In this document: piece by piece, positions 58,674 through 64,000 of the stretch
Layout of the letters: the number at the start of each line of letters is the position of its first letter
Position numbering within the stretch: the first letter of the stretch is position 1
Assembly: GCA_015178975.1 (NCBI GenBank)
Contig: WHVD01000014.1
Coordinates: 806,001 to 870,000, forward strand
DNA length: 64,000 nt
Source: Hysterangium stoloniferum
Taxonomy: Eukaryota > Basidiomycota > Agaricomycetes > Hysterangiales > Hysterangiaceae
Direction: 5' to 3'
Position numbers and translations under genes: made by a program
The notes under the pieces: generated by a model
The model's database searches: none
Seen by the model: only the letters and a program-made list of their open reading frames with translations
Told to the model about the DNA's origin: nothing

Positions 58674-61600
58674 TTAATAAAATCCCAATTTCTTCTTTAA
58701 ATAGTTATGCTGGTTTAAGTCCAGCCCTTTCGTCATAATATCCGCCGGGTTTTCCTTTGACTGAACATATGTAAGTGATGCCTCGTTAGAGACCACTTTC
58801 TTGCGAATGAAATGGTAAGCAACTTTGATATGCTTTGTACGCGCGTGAAATGTTGCGTCATGGGCAAGTGAAATCGCGCCTAGATTATCTGATTTCATAG
58901 TTGTTGGGTCATTACTGATATCGAACCCTAAATTGGTAAGTAATTTCTGCAACCAAGTCAATTCTTTGGCTCCTTTGGTTAAGGCAATATATTCGGCCTC
59001 GGTTGTGGATAATGCCACGGTTCGCTGCTTCTTTGAGCTCCAAGCGACGCATCCTCCGTTAATTAATACAACGTAACCGCCAATTGATAGCGCATCGTCC
59101 TGATTTGCATAATCTGAATCAACATCAATCTCTATTTCGATTTCATTGCTTGACTTGTAAGTAATGCCATCATCTTTGGTCCCCTTAAGGTACCTTAAGA
59201 TGTGTTTAATGGCCGTCCAATGTTCATTTGAATAGAAATTTGTAAATTGGCTTAAATGTTGAACAGCAAATGATATATCGGGCCAAGTTCCCAGTGCCGC
59301 GTACATGAGTGATCCGACTGCCTTTGCATAAGGTTCATTGATAACCGGTTCGCTTTTGGAATCAGGTACCGGCACGGTTAACTTTGTCGATTTATTAAGG
59401 GGCTTGGATACTGGATTTGCATTCTCCATTTGGAATCGAGATAGGATGACGTCGATATATGCACCTTGCGATATTTTGAGTGTTCCTGCTTCACGATCCC
59501 TTTGTATTTGTATTCCTAGTATTTTTTTCATGTCCCCTAAGTCGGTCATAGTAAAATTGTTATTTAGTTCTTGTTTAATTTTTGCCATGCCGTCTTGTGT
59601 ATTTGCAAACAGTCCTAGATCATCCACATAGGCTGCAATGATCTCAATATTTGGTCCATTGATTCTAATGAATATACATTCATCAGCGGCGCTTTGGGTA
59701 TATCCCAAATCGAGTAATGTCTTCTTTAAGCAATGATGCCAAGCGCGGCCTGCCTGTTTGAGTCCATAAAGCGCCCTATATAGTTTGAGTACTCTGTTGG
59801 TTCCATCATTAAATCCGTCCGGCTGTTTCATATAGATTTCCTCTTCCAGAATAGAGTTCAAATATGCGCCTTTGATGTCCATTAATCCTATTTCCCAATT
59901 TAGTGCTGTCCCCAAAGCAATTAGTGCTCTGAGTGATGCAAATTTGAGTACCGGTGAAGTTATGTCATAATAGTCCATTCCAGGACACTGTGTGAAACCT
60001 TGTGCGACTAAGTGACCTTTCGCCTTTTCAAATTTCCCTTCTGGGCTTGTTTTGGTAGCATATACCCAATGGCATCCTATTGCCATCCTGCCGGGTGGTA
60101 AATCGATTAATTCCCAGGTACCAATTTGTCGGTGCTGTTCTATTTCTGTTTCCATAGCGGCAATCCATATTGGTGAGTCATTTCGGGAAATTGCCTCTTT
60201 GTAATCCTCGGGAGGAATTACAATTTCTCACGTCACCATTACTTTATCTGTAAACCTTGATTTGGGCCAGGCATTTGGGTTATTAAGCGTCCAGTAGTCT
60301 GGTAAGGTACTATTATTAATCCTTGAACTGTGCCGTGCTTCTTGTGGCTGAATGTCCGGTTGTGATGTAACTTCTTCAATGTAGGCCTCTGTGGGTGCAA
60401 TTGACGTATTTGGTGTGATAACCGTACTACTGGGTTGCTCGGCATTGAAACTCTCCCCCTCGGGCGGGACAGTAGTTATTTCTTCGCCTTCATTTTCTCC
60501 AGGTATTGGGTATAGTCTATTATCTGTGTTGTCAAATGTAATATTCCTAGAAAATTGAATACACCTAGTTTTAGTATTGTAGTATTTCCAGGCTTTAGTA
60601 TTTTCAGATATTCCTGTAAATATATGCTCTTCCGCTTTGGGATCCAATTTTGATCGCCGTTCGTCAGGTACCATTACCCAACATTTGGTCCCGAATTCTT
60701 CTAATCGTGACACATCTGGTTTCTTACTGAAAAATGCTTCATGGGGTGTTATGTCGGCTCCAAGAGCTCGGGTAGGTGATCGGTTCTTGATATAGCATGT
60801 GTATGAAATGGCTTCTGGCCATAAGGTTTTCGGTAAATCCTTCGCATATATCATCGCCCTCGCATGTTCGACTATTGTGCAATTTAGCCACTCGGCTATT
60901 CCATTTTGGGCAGGAGAATAAGGCGCCGTAGTTTCTGTAATTATTCCTTTTTCTGCGCAAAAATCCTTGAATAACTTGCTAGTGTATTCTCCACCATTAT
61001 CTGTCCTAATTCGTTTCAATTTCTTGTTTACTTGGTTTTCAACAAACACTTTGTATGTTTTGAAGTGTTTCAGGGCCTGGTCCTTTGATGTGTCCATAAA
61101 TAAAACACTGTGCCTTGTTTTAATATCCGTGAACGAGTAAAAATACTTCTCGTGATTTGGTCCTTTGGTTGCAGCTGGTCCCCATACATCGGATACGGTT
61201 AATTCGCCTATTTCGCTTACAGAATCTTCTGCCCATTTTGGGAACGGCTCCACATGTGCCTTCCCTTGTATGCTTGCTTTGCATTGCGTGGATTCTTGTG
61301 TCTCGTCCACCTGTAGCCCTGTAACTAGTTTGTTTTTCTTTAATAATTTGACCACTCCAATACTAATATGGCCAAGTATCCTGTGCCATTTGTCCCAAGT
61401 GTGCATTTTAGCAATCGCGGCAAACTCGCTTGGTTTGGCACTCATATTGATTTGTGCCTTCATTTGGTACATGCGCCCGACTTTTTGGCCTTCTCCAAAT
61501 ATAGTACCATTAGGCGACTTGAATTTGACACCCGATGATGTAAATAGAGCCTCATGTCTATTATCTGTTAAACGCCCGATACTGAGCAAGTTGTTTGGTG

Positions 61601-61957
61601 CGTCTGGGGCATGTTTGATGTCCCTTAGTTCAACAGAGTAGTATTTATTATTGTTTTTGAACTGTAACTTGACAGTTCCTTGTCCCAAGGTCTTGAGGAC
61701 TGATCCTGGGGCAACCCCTTCAATAGACGACGTTTCGGCTATGTAATTAATAAAGTCTTGCCGGTTCCTGGCAATGTGTGTCGTTGCGGCAGAATCGGCG
61801 AGCCAATCTGCTGACATAATCTCTGCCGATTTGTTGGAGACAAATGCGAAATCTTTGCTGTTTTCATTGGTTTGGTTGGCCTGATCTTTGTCTTTTCTTG
61901 GCTTCCACCATTTCGGTGCTTGGCCTTCTTTTCCACCACCTTTTTCCCAGATAGCAT
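58674..61957 (-). pseudogene. Copia pol: protease, integrase, reverse transcriptase, RNase H
   Basis: One long minus-strand frame broken by a single TGA (60228-60230, between KVMVT and EIVIPPEDY). N-terminal basic linker, then the protease site WLADSAATTHIA, GAG-pre-integrase WHRILGHI, integrase triad Asp in LTVSDVWGPA, Asp in RIRTDNGGEY and Glu in SPAQNGIAEWLN. The second part holds the RT (GCHWVYATK, DIKGAYLNS, ALYGLKQAGRAWH, and the catalytic YVDDL) and RNase H (VDSDYANQDD, ALSTTEAEYIAL, HTKHIK-like ARTKHIKVAYHFI, ADIMTKGLD). It ends at 58674. The N-terminal gag part is missing. Confidence 0.93.
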
Positions 61958-62034
61958 TAGTGAGCCGCTGACTCGTTACACTGGAATGTGATGGAGTCGT
62001 CGGGAACCATTACTAATATATTATATTACCAATA
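61951..62034 (-). repeat. 5' LTR remnant of Copia element
   Basis: 84 bp matching the end of the other LTR with a few differences; it joins internal sequence at ATAGCATTAG. Confidence 0.85.
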
Positions 62035-62086
62035 AGCCATTGTTGCTTGAAGCGGGATACAAATATAACAAAAAAAAAAAAAAAAA
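62035..62086 (+). repeat. Short retroposon unit 1, right part with poly(A)
   Basis: Completes 58273-58437: AGCCATTGTTGCTTGAAGCG, ACAAATATAAC and about 17 A. Confidence 0.65.
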
Positions 62087-62260
62087 GTCACAACACGTGA
62101 CCCATCGTACCAACCACTCGCTGCGACGCATCCGGCCTGCTCCCTCTCGATTCTCTCGTAGATACTATAGCAGTTATGCTCTATACGACGCTACGGAACC
62201 GCTATGTATCTTAGTTATGCGATGCGGTATATAAATGTATTAAAAAAAATAAAAAATAAA
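62087..62260 (+). repeat. SINE-like unit 2 (copy of 29245-29418)
   Basis: Begins GTCACAACACGTGACCCATC, ends with the LINE-like tail CCGCTATGTATCTTAG and an A-rich end. Confidence 0.6.
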
Positions 62261-64000
62261 GTCACAACACGTGATGAAGACCAGATCGTGCCCTGCCTAC
62301 CTTAGATCATTCGGAGCTTCTATATTTTATTCTAACATCTTCTTTGTGGCGGAACTCTAATATGTTACCAGTGACTCCTAAACTATCTCACGAGATCGCT
62401 TCGCACTATCTTCGACTCAGCTTGCCGATCTATCAGCTGGACAACTTATAATGCAATTGTTTGGCGACACGTCAAGCATAAACGCCTTCGAACGGAACCA
62501 AATCCTAATCCTTTGATTTGTTGATATAATATAAGTATACAGTCCATGCAACATGCAGGCCATCCCTTAACGTTGCCCCGCCCCTTCCGCAATCAATCCA
62601 CGTTGCGGGGTTCTCCAGTACGATTCACCTCGATCAACCAACAATCCCAATGTCTTCTCATAGTCGATATTCGTGAGCTCCATGTCAAATATTGTTACGG
62701 TGCATTATATCTGAGCAGATCACGCAGTTCTATCGCTCATGCCCTCAATCCGACATGCCGACTGGCTCCCAATGAACTGTAACTGCCATGTTGCCTTTTT
62801 TCCACATTTATGTGACTTATAGACACCCCGTAGATCTTTGTATGGCTCAAACCATCCTTCAACACATTCTATGAACGCAGATGTGTTGCAAAATGAAGTA
62901 GTCCAAAATGCCTTGTAAGCTTCGTGTGTATCTTGCAACACCACCTAACTAAAATTCCATAGCCTTAGTTCAAATTATGGCGAGGTGCAAAATACACCAA
63001 CTCGATTTTTGGAACAATCGGGTTCGTGTCTGGTCGACGGAATGTAAGGATTGATAATAAAATCTATAATAAATAACTATTAACCGAAAGACTGAAAAGA
63101 TATCCATCCGCCGGCCAACAAATTATCAATAAAGATCTCACCCTGTTGTGGGAAGGGGAACAATACCCCTTTCCGTACGACGAGAGGAATGACAATGATG
63201 GACCGAGCAGAGAATCATCCACAGGTCCCATTGTTACCTTTCCTCATCCAACATCATCCACACATCCTTCACCCTCATCCGCGTCAACCGCATCCACACA
63301 TCATAAGAATGCGCTCCCATGGCCACAAGCACCTCCCACTGACTGCCCCTGGGGTGATATCTATGACGTTAATGGAAATATGGGCAAGTGTGTCTGGAAG
63401 TCAGCCTTACTGACTCAAGCCAAGACCTTGCAACATTGGGCGTGGTACCACGTTACAAATGATGTGTTTGCTTTCCAGACTGGTATTCTCACTGACCTGC
63501 AGGAGGCGAAAATTGTAAACACTCCAGAGAAGCTGGAATGTGCTATCCTGCACCTCGGGCTTTGTCCAAATCAGGCATGTCAAGAAACAGTACCATGTAC
63601 CGTGAGGGCATACAGACAGGATCTGGTCGAAAGGCACCTAAAACATAGCCCGGAGTGCGAGCCTTTCTTCGAAGACTTGTCCGTCAAGGGGTATAGGGAA
63701 CTGGGCAAACAGCTCGGCTACGTTTGGCCGGGCCCAAAGAGCCAGCCTCAAAGGTCTGAGCTGACGACTATAAGCTTACTGGCTGCAGAGTACATTTTAA
63801 CGCTCACTGACGGCTTGTAGATAAGTGCCCAATGTATTACAAGTAATATATATGCGAAAAGATAATTACATGGATAAATTGAATAAACTAATGGAGCTCA
63901 GTGTGCTAATCGATGGGAGAGGAGTGAACATCAAAATTTACAATTTTGGTGGCATGTGTCATGTGGTGTTCAGTCGGATCTAGGCGATCAAGGTTCATTG
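62261..64000 (+). repeat. 3.9-kb multi-copy unit, copy C3 (cut by window end)
   Basis: Nearly identical to 29419-31163. Confidence 0.8.
63146..63820 (+). CDS. Zinc-finger-like protein of the multi-copy unit (gene 1, C3)
   Basis: Same 224-codon frame as 30309-30983 with only a few residue changes (PFPYDE for PFLYDE, LSVKGY for LSVRGY). Full length including the RSELTTISLLAAEYILTLTD tail. The first codon is TTG here too, so the real start must be upstream or in another exon. Confidence 0.5.
   Translation: MWEGEQYPFPYDERNDNDGPSRESSTGPIVTFPHPTSSTHPSPSSASTASTHHKNALPWPQAPPTDCPWGDIYDVNGNMGKCVWKSALLTQAKTLQHWAWYHVTNDVFAFQTGILTDLQEAKIVNTPEKLECAILHLGLCPNQACQETVPCTVRAYRQDLVERHLKHSPECEPFFEDLSVKGYRELGKQLGYVWPGPKSQPQRSELTTISLLAAEYILTLTDGL

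Larger units (their letters stand above)
58438..62034 (-). mobile_element. Copia retrotransposon lacking gag and most of the 5' LTR
   Basis: Flanked by AGCCA (58433-58437 and 62035-62039) inside retroposon unit 1. The 3' LTR (58438-58649, 212 bp) is complete and preceded on the minus strand by the purine tract TTGAGGGGGAG. The 5' LTR is reduced to 84 bp (61951-62034). A deletion has removed the rest of that LTR, the primer site and gag. It is absent from the first duplicate at 29193-29198, so the insertion is recent. Confidence 0.92.
50177..64000 (+). repeat. Second copy of the ~14-kb segmental duplication
   Basis: Collinear with 17130-31163 over its whole length, to the window end. Differences are insertions: copy 1 has 17291-17718, 18720-20327, 21086-21796, 24922-25643 and 28945-29035; copy 2 has the Copia element 58438-62034. 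The minisatellite also differs. Point differences are few. Confidence 0.9.

Overview
The window looks like nuclear DNA of a filamentous basidiomycete, probably an agaricomycete. I infer this from the very short introns (about 50-75 nt), intron-dense genes, a GPI-tailed chitin deacetylase, a CAP59-type (GT69) glycosyltransferase and a single-chain urease. I cannot name the species from the sequence alone. No tRNA, rRNA or CRISPR was recognised.

Layout. (1) 1-16 kb is an ordinary gene-rich arm: a partial 3' exon, chitin deacetylase (-), urease (-), two unrecognised proteins (7549-8502 - and 8938-9728 +), a GT69 CAP59-like glycosyltransferase (+) and a pyridoxal-reductase-like aldo/keto reductase (-). 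For four of these I rebuilt exon sets whose total length is a multiple of three and which keep the family motifs in frame. (2) From about 16.5 kb to the end is a transposon graveyard with deep nesting: solo LTRs of at least four kinds, Tc1/mariner elements, foldback MITEs, Copia relics, a DDE_3-type transposon, a LINE split by a Mutator-like element (MULE), a compact gag-only LTR retrotransposon and a Copia element that has lost gag.

Two large structures organise this second part. First, 17130-31163 and 50177-64000 are a segmental duplication of about 14 kb. Each copy carries different later insertions, so one copy often shows the empty site of an insertion in the other. Second, a roughly 3.9-kb unit (29419-33305, 39896-43878, and 62261 to the window end) carries two related zinc-finger-like genes. 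It lies repeatedly behind retroposon poly(A) tails at the motif GTCACAACACGTGA.

The most interesting object is the 5.16-kb MULE at 34369-39531. It has about 145-bp terminal inverted repeats and a perfect 9-bp target duplication. Inside its ends, on the strand opposite the transposase, it carries pieces of at least three unrelated host genes: GAPDH, an ARM/HEAT-repeat protein and the WD40-like part of an inositol-polyphosphate 5-phosphatase. That is a Pack-MULE-like gene-capture element in a fungus. Other notable points are a 9-nt microexon in urease, GC-AG introns in two genes, a conserved module of about 32 bp shared by otherwise different LTRs, and a recent gag-only LTR element.
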